Shown here: in pieces, positions 10,394-22,390 of the stretch | Position numbering within the stretch: position 1 is the stretch's first letter | Layout of the letters: each line of letters begins with the position of its first letter | From: Hellea sp. | GTDB lineage: Bacteria > Pseudomonadota > Alphaproteobacteria > Caulobacterales > Maricaulaceae | Assembly (NCBI GenBank): GCA_029250925.1 | Contig: JAQXEH010000052.1 | Location: forward strand, 1 to 64,000 | DNA length: 64,000 nucleotides | Reading direction: 5' to 3' | Notes under the pieces: model-generated | Told to the model about the DNA's origin: nothing | The model's input: the letters and a program-made list of their open reading frames with translations, nothing else | Databases searched by the model: none | Made by a program: the position numbers and the translations under genes

Positions 10394-11074
10394 TTATTCT
10401 TCACTTCGCTGAGAAAGAATTTCTGAATATGCTTTATTTACCATAGCCATCTTATGGTTAGCTAGACCTACCAATTCAATAGGTAATCCACGGGCCATCA
10501 TCGTATCAGGATGACTAGAGGATGCCATGCGCCTATATGCGCTTTTAAGTTCTAAGTCAGATACAGACTCATCAATACCTAAAATTAAGTAAGGGTCATC
10601 CGCTGCTCTTCCCAAATGAGTTGCCTTTACCCGACTAAAATCTCTACTTGATAGACCAAACTCATCAGCAACTCGCTCAAGAAAAAATATTTCAGAAGTC
10701 ATAACTACACCATCAGCCAAGGCAATATGAAACAGCCCATCAAGTACTCCCTCAAGAATTGAGGGGCTTAACTTGAACCGTTTATATATTATTTTAGCAT
10801 ATTTTTCATAACCCAATGTTGATTGACGGGCTAAATTAAAAAAACGTCCTATTGTTTCTTCATTCTCTGGGCTTGCCTTAAAAACTCTTTTAAAGGCATC
10901 AACCTCACTTTTACTCACTGAGCCGTCTGCTTTCGCCATTTTAGCTCCAAGTGCTACTAATGCAGCTACCACGCCTGCCTCATCAATACCTTCAGAATAA
11001 CCATAATTATGATTTGCAACCTGCGGACCAAAAAGCTTCGCACCAGCATAAAATATTCTTTGCCAAATACTCAT
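10394..11074 (-). CDS. TerB-like / DnaJ-domain protein (DjlA-like)
   Basis: TerB-like ALVALGAKMAKADGSVSKSEV; C-terminal J-like domain DPYLILGI...LKSAYRRMASSSHPDT. Confidence 0.82.
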   Translation of the reverse strand: MSIWQRIFYAGAKLFGPQVANHNYGYSEGIDEAGVVAALVALGAKMAKADGSVSKSEVDAFKRVFKASPENEETIGRFFNLARQSTLGYEKYAKIIYKRFKLSPSILEGVLDGLFHIALADGVVMTSEIFFLERVADEFGLSSRDFSRVKATHLGRAADDPYLILGIDESVSDLELKSAYRRMASSSHPDTMMARGLPIELVGLANHKMAMVNKAYSEILSQRSEE

Positions 11075-11143
11075 GATCTAATTTTGCCCCAATGAAGTAA
11101 ACTCATCAAGCAAAGAAATAAAAAAATAAAATAGGAACTTTTG

Positions 11144-12802
11144 TTATCTATCAAATTTAACAAATTTTAATTTTTTTGGCATATCAGCATCAGGACCCAG
11201 TCTTCTTTTCTTATCTTCAATATAATCAGCAAAATTTCCCTCAAACCATTCCACGTGGCTATCACCTTCATAAGCTAGTATATGTGTTGCAACACGGTCC
11301 AGAAAAAATCTATCATGTGAAATGACTACAGCACAACCTGGAAACTTCTCTAAAGCAACTTCTAAAGAAGCTAAAGTTTCTCTATCCAGATCATTTGTGG
11401 GTTCATCCAAGAGCAACAAGTTTGCAGGTCTGGTTAACATTTTAGCAAGATTTACACGGTTTCTTTCACCACCTGAAAGCTGGCCAACATTTTTCTGTTG
11501 ATCTGTACCTTTGAAATTAAAGGCTCCTAAATATGCTCTAGAGGGCACTTCTCTTTTACCAAGCTTTAAAATATCTAATCCGTCCGATACTGCCTCCCAA
11601 ACATTTTTGTTGTTATCTAAAGCATCTCGGTTTTGATCAACATAACCCAACTCAACTGTTTGCCCAACTTTAAACGTTCCGCTATCGGGCTGCTCCTCAC
11701 CTGTGATCATCTTAAATAGAGTTGTTTTACCTGCACCATTTGGACCAATAACTCCAACAATTCCACCCTTCGGGAGTTTGAATGAAAGGTCTTTTATCAA
11801 TAGCTTATCTCCGAAGCCTTTCTTAATATTTTCAGCTTCGACAACTATGTTTCCTAACCTTTCACCCATGGGTATACGAATATCAGCATGGCTAACAACC
11901 TCATTATCCGCTTCATCTCTTAATTTTTCATAAGCTGATAATCTAGCCTTTGATTTAGTTTGACGGGCCTTAGGGTTAGATCTAACCCATTCCAGTTCAC
12001 GCTTTAATGTTTTCGTCTTAGAATCGTTTTCTCGGCCCTCTTGATCCAATCTTTTGGCCTTAGCAGCTAACCACGATGAATAGTTGCCCTCGTGTGGATG
12101 TGCTTTTCCTCGATCAATTTCTAGTGTCCAGTTTGTAATATTATCCAGAAAGTATCGGTCATGGGTGATGAGTATTATTGCTCCAGAATACTTCACCAGA
12201 TAATTTTCAAGCCAATTTACGGTTTCAGCATCTAAATGGTTGGTAGGTTCATCAAGTAGTAATAAATCAGGCTTAGATAATAAAAGCCTACATAATGCCA
12301 CTCTTCTTGCTTCTCCTCCGGATAGGTTATTCACTGGACTATCTTTAGGAGGGCAGCGCAATGCCTGCATAGCCATTTCAATCTTTGAATCGATATCCCA
12401 AGCATCTCTACCATCAACTTCATCTTGAAGCTTTGTCATTTCGTCTAATATTTCGTCAGAGTAATCCTCAGCCATCTTCATGGCAACTTCATTATATCTG
12501 TCAAATATTTGTTTATCCTGACATCCCTCAATTATATTTCCCCATACATCTTTGTCTTTATTCAAACGGGGCTCTTGGGGCAGGTAACCGACCCTCGTTC
12601 CTTCAGCAGCCCAGTGCTCTCCTGCAACTTCAGTATCATTCCCTGCCATTACTTTCATTAGAGTCGACTTACCAGCGCCATTAACACCAATTAATCCAAT
12701 TTTGGCATCGGGATAAAAGGACAGGTGAACGTTATCAAGAATTGTCTTGTTGCCAAACTTTTTTGTGAGGCCTTGCATATGGTAACAGAATTGACGTGCC
12801 AA
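11144..12802 (-). CDS. ettA: Energy-dependent translational throttle protein EttA (ABC-F)
   Basis: Two Walker A (GVNGAGKST, GPNGAGKTT) and two LSGGE signatures; typical 552 aa length. Confidence 0.94.
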   Translation of the reverse strand: MARQFCYHMQGLTKKFGNKTILDNVHLSFYPDAKIGLIGVNGAGKSTLMKVMAGNDTEVAGEHWAAEGTRVGYLPQEPRLNKDKDVWGNIIEGCQDKQIFDRYNEVAMKMAEDYSDEILDEMTKLQDEVDGRDAWDIDSKIEMAMQALRCPPKDSPVNNLSGGEARRVALCRLLLSKPDLLLLDEPTNHLDAETVNWLENYLVKYSGAIILITHDRYFLDNITNWTLEIDRGKAHPHEGNYSSWLAAKAKRLDQEGRENDSKTKTLKRELEWVRSNPKARQTKSKARLSAYEKLRDEADNEVVSHADIRIPMGERLGNIVVEAENIKKGFGDKLLIKDLSFKLPKGGIVGVIGPNGAGKTTLFKMITGEEQPDSGTFKVGQTVELGYVDQNRDALDNNKNVWEAVSDGLDILKLGKREVPSRAYLGAFNFKGTDQQKNVGQLSGGERNRVNLAKMLTRPANLLLLDEPTNDLDRETLASLEVALEKFPGCAVVISHDRFFLDRVATHILAYEGDSHVEWFEGNFADYIEDKKRRLGPDADMPKKLKFVKFDR

Positions 12803-13039
12803 TTTATGCTCCGTTTTTGTTGAATTTACTAAAAGATAATCGCGATATGCGTTGAGTTTATTTTAAATGCAAGTACTTGTAGTTAATTATTCGATTTACT
12901 TGCAACAATAAAAAGCTTGCCCAGTCAAAATATTGAAACTAAATTATTTTTTTACATGTAAATGTAGCTAGAAATAAGCAGTATCATTTTGTCATAGTTC
13001 TTAAGCAATCGCATTGAATTAGAAATACTAAGGAAAATC

Positions 13040-13657
13040 ATGAAAAGTAATTTGCTGAATAAAATAATTGTTTTTGATTTTGATGGAACAATTACAACTA
13101 AAGATACCTTTAGATTATTCCTATTTTATCATTCAGGAATCATTAAATGGACAATCAATATGCTGAGCTTAACTCCTCACTTTTTATTTTATCTTCTCAG
13201 AATTATAGATCGCAACCAAATAAAAGCTAAAGTGGTCATGCAGTTTTTTAAAGATACCCCAAAAAACAAGCTTAATCATGATGCAAATAAGTTTGCAAAA
13301 GAAGTTATACCTAAGTATATAAGAAAAGATGCTCAAAAGTACCTTGATAGTTTAAAAGGTGGTAATGAGAAAATTATATTATGTAGTGCATCCTTATCTA
13401 TTTATTTAAAAGCTTGGGCTGCCGGTCAAGGCATAATCTATGTTTTCGGTACAGAACTAGAGCAAAATGATGAAAATTACACCGGAAAAATAGAAGGTGA
13501 AAATGTCTGGGGTCAAGGGAAAGTAAATAAAATAAATTCAGAACTGTTAGAGTATGAGTTCATTATAACTGAAGCTTATGGTGATAGCCGTGGAGATATC
13601 GAAATGTTAGCCCTAGCGGAAAAATCTTTTTTTAAGCCTTTTAGGGAAACCATTTGA
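13040..13657 (+). CDS. HAD-IB family hydrolase
   Basis: VFDFDGTITTKDTF, ILCSASL, AYGDSRGDIEML motifs. Confidence 0.8.
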   Translation: MKSNLLNKIIVFDFDGTITTKDTFRLFLFYHSGIIKWTINMLSLTPHFLFYLLRIIDRNQIKAKVVMQFFKDTPKNKLNHDANKFAKEVIPKYIRKDAQKYLDSLKGGNEKIILCSASLSIYLKAWAAGQGIIYVFGTELEQNDENYTGKIEGENVWGQGKVNKINSELLEYEFIITEAYGDSRGDIEMLALAEKSFFKPFRETI

Positions 13658-13790
13658 AATTAACAATTTTTATTCGTTAAAATACATGACATATCTACTA
13701 ATGGTTCATTATTAACACAATATTTTTCCATACGCATGATTTTAATTAAAAGCATAACGTTTTGATTTTATTTATTTGATACAAACCACG

Positions 13791-13820
13791 TTGACACTGG
13801 CTCAAGCGACTGTATATAGA
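13791..13820 (+). promoter_or_regulatory. Candidate sigma70 promoter for rplU-rpmA
   Basis: TTGACA (13791-13796), 16 nt spacer, TATATA (13813-13818). Confidence 0.55.
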
Positions 13821-13918
13821 GCTCGCTTTGGTCAACGAGTCTCGTAACCTATTGGTCAATTTTTATATAAAGGAAAAAGTATCATTCAGATACTACTTCC
13901 ATCTAAAAGGATAAATAA

Positions 13919-14230
13919 ATGTTTGCAGTCATAAAAACAGGCGGTAAGCAGTATAAAGTTACTAAGGACGATATTATTATCGTTGAGAAACTAGAAGCTG
14001 AAACTGGTAATAAGGTCTCTTTCAACCAAGTACTAATCACTAGTAATGATGGTGCAGTCAAAGTCGGAGAGCCTACTGTCAAAGGCGCTTCAGTAGAGGC
14101 TGAAGTCATCGAGCAACGTAAAGCCGCGAAGGTTTTAGTTTTTAAAAAGAAGCGTCGTCAAACCTACCGCCGCAAACGCGGGCACCGTCAAAATGAAACA
14201 GTCGTGAAAATCACGTCTATTACAGCTTAA
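13919..14230 (+). CDS. rplU: 50S ribosomal protein L21
   Basis: MFAVIKTGGKQYKV...KKRRQTYRRKRGHRQNETVVKI. Confidence 0.97.
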   Translation: MFAVIKTGGKQYKVTKDDIIIVEKLEAETGNKVSFNQVLITSNDGAVKVGEPTVKGASVEAEVIEQRKAAKVLVFKKKRRQTYRRKRGHRQNETVVKITSITA

Positions 14231-14251
14231 ACACTTACCTGGAGAAGGAAT

Positions 14252-14521
14252 ATGGCACATAAAAAAGCCGGCGGTTCGTCAAACAATGGACGTGATAGTG
14301 CAGGTCGTAGACTTGGTGTAAAAAAGTCTGGTGGTCAATCAGTAATACCTGGTAACATAATAATCCGCCAACGTGGCACAAAATATTATCCTGGTACAAA
14401 CGTTGGAATGGGAAAAGACCATACTCTTTTTGCACTTAAAGGAGGCCGCGTAGAGTTCACAACAAAGCGAAACCAAAGAACTTTTGTTTCTGTAGACGAA
14501 CTATCTAAAGCTGCTGAATAG
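14252..14521 (+). CDS. rpmA: 50S ribosomal protein L27
   Basis: [29 protein letters not shown]. Confidence 0.98.
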   Translation: MAHKKAGGSSNNGRDSAGRRLGVKKSGGQSVIPGNIIIRQRGTKYYPGTNVGMGKDHTLFALKGGRVEFTTKRNQRTFVSVDELSKAAE

Positions 14522-14556
14522 AAATTTCCATCCTCACAGGTATTATGAGATTATTA

Positions 14557-14586
14557 GGGAACCGGCATCTCGGTTTCCTTTTTTTA
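14557..14586 (+). terminator. Rho-independent terminator after rpmA
   Basis: gggaaccg-gcatct-cggtttcc followed by a T-run. Confidence 0.8.
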
Positions 14587-14768
14587 TTTGTACTCAGTAA
14601 CTATGGTTAATTAAATTTAAAACCTTACGAATATTATTTGTAAACTCTATGAATATTCATAGATCTCTTAATTAATCTCGATTGTTGAGGAATTGTTAAA
14701 AATAGTAGTATAGCACTTAAAACATATACAGCACACAGTTATTAAGGTAACTGAACACTACACAATAG

Positions 14769-16960
<2,192 letters not shown>

Positions 16961-16961
16961 A

Positions 16962-18242
16962 ATGCCAAATTTTAACGCAGCGAACAACTTATCAGAATAT
17001 ATGAATGAACTTGGTAGATTAGCTCGAAAGTCCTACTCTGAACTTCGAATTACTGACAGTAGTACCAAAAATTATGCTTTAAAAAAAATGGCAGAAGAAA
17101 TTCGTAAAAAAGAGAAACAAATACTTGTAGCCAATGAGCTGGACATATCTCGAGCAGAGGATAAGTCTATTTCAGGTTCACTTTTGGATAGGCTTAAGCT
17201 TAATAGTAACAGAGTTAACGATATCGCAAATAGTCTTGAAAAAATAGCTCTTCTTCCAGACCCAATAGGCTCAATTGACGAAAGTTGGACACAACCCAAT
17301 GGATTAATATTTTCTAAAGTTAGGGTCCCAATTGGCGTCATAGGAATGATATATGAGAGCCGTCCAAATGTAACCTCCGATGCTGCTGCACTATGTCTCA
17401 AGTCAGGAAATGCATGCATATTGAGGGGAGGATCTGAAGGAGCAAGTTCAAATAAAGCTATACATAAGGCACTAACAATAGGTTTAGAAAAGTCTGGACT
17501 TCCAAAAGAGACCATCCAATTAGTAAACACAACAGATAGGGCTGCCGTTGGCCTTTTATTGAGTGGTCTAGAGAAGAATATTGATTTGATAATTCCGCGT
17601 GGAGGCAAAAATTTGATAGAGCGCGTGCAGAATGATGCTAGAGTCCCTGTACTCGCACACCTCGAAGGTCTGTGCCATTCTTATGTTCACTCACAAGCGG
17701 ACTTAGATAAAGCTGAGGCGATAATCTTAAATGCAAAACTTCGCAGAACAGGCATATGTGGAGCAACTGAAACAATGTTAGTTGATAAATTAATTGCGCA
17801 CAAAGCTCTCAAGCAAATTGGAAAACAGCTTATCAATAATAATTGTAAAATTCTTGGTGACAAAGCATCTCAAGAGATCTTACCTAATATTATATTAGCT
17901 AAAGAAAGTGATTACATCACAGAACATTTAGCACCCGTTCTTAATGTCAAGATTGTAAAAAATATAGATGAAGCTATTAGACACATCAACCATTATGGTA
18001 GTGGACACACGGATGCAATTATCACAGAAAATGAAAATTGTGCGGCACATTTTCTCAAAAATGTAGATAGTGCAATCTGTATGCATAATACATCAACCCA
18101 ATTTGCTGATGGTGGAGAGTTTGGGTTTGGAGCTGAAATTGGAATTGCAACGGGTCGTTTACATGCTCGTGGCCCTGTAGGCGCCAAACATCTCACAACA
18201 TATAAATATCATGTCACTGGAAATGGCCAAATACGAAACTAA
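16962..18242 (+). CDS. proA: Glutamate-5-semialdehyde dehydrogenase
   Basis: GVIGMIYESRPNVTSDAAALCLKSGNACILRGG; LRRTGICGATETMLV. Confidence 0.97.
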   Translation: MPNFNAANNLSEYMNELGRLARKSYSELRITDSSTKNYALKKMAEEIRKKEKQILVANELDISRAEDKSISGSLLDRLKLNSNRVNDIANSLEKIALLPDPIGSIDESWTQPNGLIFSKVRVPIGVIGMIYESRPNVTSDAAALCLKSGNACILRGGSEGASSNKAIHKALTIGLEKSGLPKETIQLVNTTDRAAVGLLLSGLEKNIDLIIPRGGKNLIERVQNDARVPVLAHLEGLCHSYVHSQADLDKAEAIILNAKLRRTGICGATETMLVDKLIAHKALKQIGKQLINNNCKILGDKASQEILPNIILAKESDYITEHLAPVLNVKIVKNIDEAIRHINHYGSGHTDAIITENENCAAHFLKNVDSAICMHNTSTQFADGGEFGFGAEIGIATGRLHARGPVGAKHLTTYKYHVTGNGQIRN

Positions 18243-18823
18243 TGAGAAATCTGGATAAATTATCAATTGGGGTATTTGGAGGCTCTTTTAATCCTGCACA
18301 TGATGGGCATATGCATGTTGCTTCTTGTGGACTACGTGAATTAGCACTTGATAGGATATGGTGGATAACCAGCAAGCAAAACCCCCTTAAAAATAAACAA
18401 ACTGAGTATGATAAACGTGCTAATAGTATAAAGTCCCTTGGGCTAAAAAAGCGAATGGAAATCAACCACATAGAAAAAAAAATGAATATTCAATACTCCA
18501 TACAAATGATTAAAGCTTTAAAAGTTAGAAGCCCTAATACAAAATTTATTTTCTTAATGGGCGCTGATAATTTAAGCCAGTTCACTAAATGGAAATGTTG
18601 GAAAGAAATAACGTTGTTGGTTCCCATTGCTGTGGTAGCGAGACCGGGCTACGGCTTGAAATCTCAACTTTCTCCAACCGCACGTTATTTGAGCAATCAT
18701 CGAGTGCCAGGACACAAAGCACATACTCTTAAATATAAATCCCCCCCCACATGGACCTTCATAACACCCCCACTAAATAAAAATTCATCATCAACAATGC
18801 GCAAAGATATAGCTAATGCTTAA
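18242..18823 (+). CDS. nadD: Nicotinate-nucleotide adenylyltransferase
   Basis: GVFGGSFNPAHDGHMHVA, FLMGADNLSQFTKWKCWKEI, SSSTMRK. Confidence 0.94.
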   Translation: MRNLDKLSIGVFGGSFNPAHDGHMHVASCGLRELALDRIWWITSKQNPLKNKQTEYDKRANSIKSLGLKKRMEINHIEKKMNIQYSIQMIKALKVRSPNTKFIFLMGADNLSQFTKWKCWKEITLLVPIAVVARPGYGLKSQLSPTARYLSNHRVPGHKAHTLKYKSPPTWTFITPPLNKNSSSTMRKDIANA

Positions 18824-18854
18824 AGCTTATGGTATATGTTGGATCTAATTATTT

Positions 18855-19289
18855 ATGGAGCTTAAACTGACTGAATCAGAAACTGTGAGCATGCCTTCTC
18901 CCCAAGACTCAAAAGAGTCTCGCGATCTCGCCAATTTAATACTCGATGTGCTTGATGAACACTCAGCACAGGATATCATAGAAATTGATATTAGAGGAAA
19001 ATCCTCCATATCTGATTATATGATTGTTGCATCTGGAAGGTCTAACAGGCACGTTGGCGCATTGAGTGATTACTTAATTAAGTCTCTAAAAAATATAGGA
19101 AAGAAAAATATAGGTATCGAGGGGCTCAAAAGTTGCGATTGGGTGCTTATTGACGTGGGAGATGTGATAGTGCACCTCTTTAGGCCCGAAGTTCGAGCCT
19201 TTTATAATATTGAAAAAATATGGTCTATGCCTAGCCCAATGAATATAGATGAAAAAATTCAATATGACCCTGAGAATACGGAAGCCTAA
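18855..19289 (+). CDS. rsfS: Ribosome silencing factor RsfS
   Basis: SDYMIVASGRSNRHV, SCDWVLIDVGDVIVHLFRPEVRAFYNIEKIW. Confidence 0.95.
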   Translation: MELKLTESETVSMPSPQDSKESRDLANLILDVLDEHSAQDIIEIDIRGKSSISDYMIVASGRSNRHVGALSDYLIKSLKNIGKKNIGIEGLKSCDWVLIDVGDVIVHLFRPEVRAFYNIEKIWSMPSPMNIDEKIQYDPENTEA

Positions 19290-19760
19290 GTGAAAATCAT
19301 ACTTCGAGCTGATGGTATAATCCGGTCAGGGCCCGAACGTTTACTGATTGATGATTACATCAAAAGAGCAAACTCAACATCACGCTCCGTAGGTTTCCTG
19401 AACGTACTTGAGGAACAAATAAACTTAAGGGCAGTTAAAACGATCACAGAAAAAACAAAAATACTACTACGCTACAATTCATTAAACGAAAGATTAATAA
19501 TCTTAGATGAAAGGGGAAGACAACCAACATCTAAGCAAATATCCGAACAATTCTCAAAATGGCGCGATAACAATATTAAAAAATTAATACTTGTTATTGG
19601 AGGGGCTGATGGCTTCGATCAAACCAATGTCCCAAATGAAGTTACCAGATGGGCTTTTGGTCAACAAACTTGGCCACATAAAATGGTTAGAGCTATGGCT
19701 GCTGAACAAATTTATAGAGCAATATCAATTTTATCATCCACGCCTTATCATCGAGAATAG
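19290..19760 (+). CDS. rlmH: 23S rRNA (pseudouridine(1915)-N(3))-methyltransferase RlmH
   Basis: GTG start; LDERGRQPTSKQISEQF, LVIGGADGFD, TWPHKMVRAMAAEQIYRA. Confidence 0.94.
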   Translation: MKIILRADGIIRSGPERLLIDDYIKRANSTSRSVGFLNVLEEQINLRAVKTITEKTKILLRYNSLNERLIILDERGRQPTSKQISEQFSKWRDNNIKKLILVIGGADGFDQTNVPNEVTRWAFGQQTWPHKMVRAMAAEQIYRAISILSSTPYHRE

Positions 19761-19780
19761 ATTTTAAAAAGTAAGTTCAC

Positions 19781-20953
19781 ATGAGATCATTTTTTTTAAT
19801 ATTGATAATGATGATACCTTTTGCTCCTTGTTATGGACAAGATTTAAACCTTGGGGACTTAGAAAAAATAACAGCAGCTAAAAATAAAGCACGCCTTAAA
19901 AGCGAGGCTCTTTCAAAAGAAAAGAAAGATATTTCTTCTGAGCTTTCAAGCCTTAAAAACCAACTAATTGAAACAGCATCTATTGTGAAAAGTTATGAAC
20001 TAGAAAGCATTTCTTTAGAAAAGCAAAAACTTAATTTATCGACATCCGAAAAAACTTTAAAAGAAAAGGTTTACGGTGATCAAAAAACATTAATTCGTTT
20101 GCTATCAACTTTACAGAGAATAGAGAACAACCCGCCTCCATTATCCATAAATCAGGTAAAAAATTCAGCTGAGTCTACACAAGCCGCAATTTTGGCATCC
20201 GCATTAGTTAAAGAACTTGAAAAAAGAGCAAATACACTAGCTAATAACATATCTGAACTAAAAAGGGTTCAAGATGAAGTTATGTCTAATCAGTCAAAAC
20301 TTGCTGCTAATGAGAACATACTTAAAAAACGCAAAAAAAAGATTGATCAATTAATAATTACTAAAAAAGAACTCAAAGTAAACGTAGAATATGAAGAAGA
20401 AAAAGCAATAAGAGAAGTAGAGAATTTAGCTTTAAAAGTGAATTCATTAAAAGAACTAATAGAGGCACTTGAAAAATCAGCAGCAAGTATAATACCCAGA
20501 ATTAAACCCAAAAAAATGGGGCATACTCCAAATTCAAAGGTAAACAACTCTGTATCAAATAACATTGGCGCTGAATTCTTATTACTTAAAGGTAAACTTA
20601 ATAAGCCTGTAAATGGAAAACTTACATCAAGATATGAAGGCAATAATAAAGGCTTAACTTTTTCGGCTCGCTCTAAATCGCAAGTAAATTCGCCAATAAA
20701 TGGAAAAATAGAGTTCTCAGGTGCATTTAAAAACTACGATAATATTGTCATTATAAATGCAGGTGAAGGATACTTTGTTGTATTCACAGGAATAGGAGAA
20801 ATTTTTATAAATACCGGTGAAACTACGCGTATCGGCGAGCCTTTAGGTGAAATGCCTTTTGACGAAAATAATAAAACTAATTTGTATGTTGAGTTTAGAA
20901 GAAATGGAAAAACAATAAATCCTACCCCATGGTTTACTAATATTTTAAAATAA
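19781..20953 (+). CDS. EnvC-like murein hydrolase activator (coiled-coil + M23-like domain)
   Basis: Signal peptide, long coiled-coil, C-terminal LytM-like domain; rlmH-envC-ctpA order. Confidence 0.84.
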   Translation: MRSFFLILIMMIPFAPCYGQDLNLGDLEKITAAKNKARLKSEALSKEKKDISSELSSLKNQLIETASIVKSYELESISLEKQKLNLSTSEKTLKEKVYGDQKTLIRLLSTLQRIENNPPPLSINQVKNSAESTQAAILASALVKELEKRANTLANNISELKRVQDEVMSNQSKLAANENILKKRKKKIDQLIITKKELKVNVEYEEEKAIREVENLALKVNSLKELIEALEKSAASIIPRIKPKKMGHTPNSKVNNSVSNNIGAEFLLLKGKLNKPVNGKLTSRYEGNNKGLTFSARSKSQVNSPINGKIEFSGAFKNYDNIVIINAGEGYFVVFTGIGEIFINTGETTRIGEPLGEMPFDENNKTNLYVEFRRNGKTINPTPWFTNILK

Positions 20954-21073
20954 TAAAATTTAAAATATAAAATTTGCTAAACTAACTAAACCCTAAAAGC
21001 AGCTTACTCGTAAATAACCTGATAAGCTTTACATTTGACACGTCTATTATACAGTGAATACAGGAGTTAAATA

Positions 21074-22390
21074 ATGAAATATGTATTCCCACTATTCGCA
21101 CTAATATTTGCTGTATTTTTATATACCTCATCTAGTTTTAATAAAACTGCTATAGCATTTGACGGAAATACTTATGAAGACGCTTTTGAACAACTTGACT
21201 TATTTGCTGATGTCCTAGCACGTGTGAATAATGATTATGTCGCAGATATAAATAACTCAGAATTAATAGGTGAGGCTATCAATGGAATGTTACAATCATT
21301 GGATCCCCACTCTACTTATATAAACCCTAAAGAATATAAAAATTTACAAATTTCTACTTCAGGCGAGTATAGCGGGCTGGGTATGGAGGTAACCTTGGAT
21401 GAAGGATTTGTAAAAGTTATTAGCCCTATTGACGGCACGCCAGCAAAAAAGGCTGGAATTAAATCAGGTGATTACATCATAGAAATTAATGATGAAAGCA
21501 TAATTGGTTTGCCACTCTCAGAAGCTGTTGACTTAATGCGTGGTAAGCCAGGGCAGTCCGTAAAAATAACTATAGCCAGAAATAATGATGAAAAAATTGA
21601 GCTCAATCTCAAACGTGAAATAATTAAACGTCAAATAGTGTCATACAGCATAAAAGAAGGGTTAGCTTACGTGCGCATTTCCCAATTTAATGAAAATGCT
21701 TACCGTGAACTTAGTGTAGCCATATCGTCATTGAAAAAAGAAATGTCATCAGAAATACCAGGTTTAATATTAGATCTTCGAGGTAATCCAGGTGGATTGT
21801 TGGATCAATCCATTAAGGTAAGCTCAGCTTTTTTAGATGGAGGCGAAGTAGTTTCGACCAAAGGTAGGAACGAAAGCGACAACAGAAATTATAATGCTGA
21901 TATCGGTGAATTACTAAAAGGTGTTCCATTAGTTATTTTGATTGATGAGGGCTCAGCATCTGCTTCTGAAATAGTGGCTGGAGCAATTCAAGATCGAAAA
22001 CGAGGCTTGATAGTAGGAATGACATCATTTGGGAAAGGTTCGGTACAAACGGTTGTGCCTTTAAAGGGAGGAAAGGATGGTGCCATTAAACTAACAACAC
22101 AGCGTTATTACACTCCTTCAGGGGATTCCATACAAGGAAGAGGTATAACTCCTAACATATCAGTCGATTATTTACCCGAAGGTTCGAAAAAGACGAGTGC
22201 AAAAAAAGAAGCAGATTTGCCGAATACTCTGCCTATTGAAGCTGAAAAAACTCAAAAAGAAACAGATAGTACAAAGCAAATAGATTATCCACCCAATGGG
22301 TTTAAAATAGAGAGTGATTATCAATTAAAACGCTCCATAGAAATCCTCAAAAGTGGTACATATTTACATAAACTTAACAGCTCTACTTAA
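21074..22390 (+). CDS. ctpA: C-terminal processing peptidase, S41 family (copy 1)
   Basis: PDZ domain; EGSASASEIVAGAIQD...SFGKGSVQT catalytic region. Confidence 0.93.
   Translation: MKYVFPLFALIFAVFLYTSSSFNKTAIAFDGNTYEDAFEQLDLFADVLARVNNDYVADINNSELIGEAINGMLQSLDPHSTYINPKEYKNLQISTSGEYSGLGMEVTLDEGFVKVISPIDGTPAKKAGIKSGDYIIEINDESIIGLPLSEAVDLMRGKPGQSVKITIARNNDEKIELNLKREIIKRQIVSYSIKEGLAYVRISQFNENAYRELSVAISSLKKEMSSEIPGLILDLRGNPGGLLDQSIKVSSAFLDGGEVVSTKGRNESDNRNYNADIGELLKGVPLVILIDEGSASASEIVAGAIQDRKRGLIVGMTSFGKGSVQTVVPLKGGKDGAIKLTTQRYYTPSGDSIQGRGITPNISVDYLPEGSKKTSAKKEADLPNTLPIEAEKTQKETDSTKQIDYPPNGFKIESDYQLKRSIEILKSGTYLHKLNSST

Noticed and set aside
17072-17608. 178-aa minus-strand ORF
   Set aside because: Antisense within proA; Ser/Pro/Leu-rich shadow translation with no recognisable motif.
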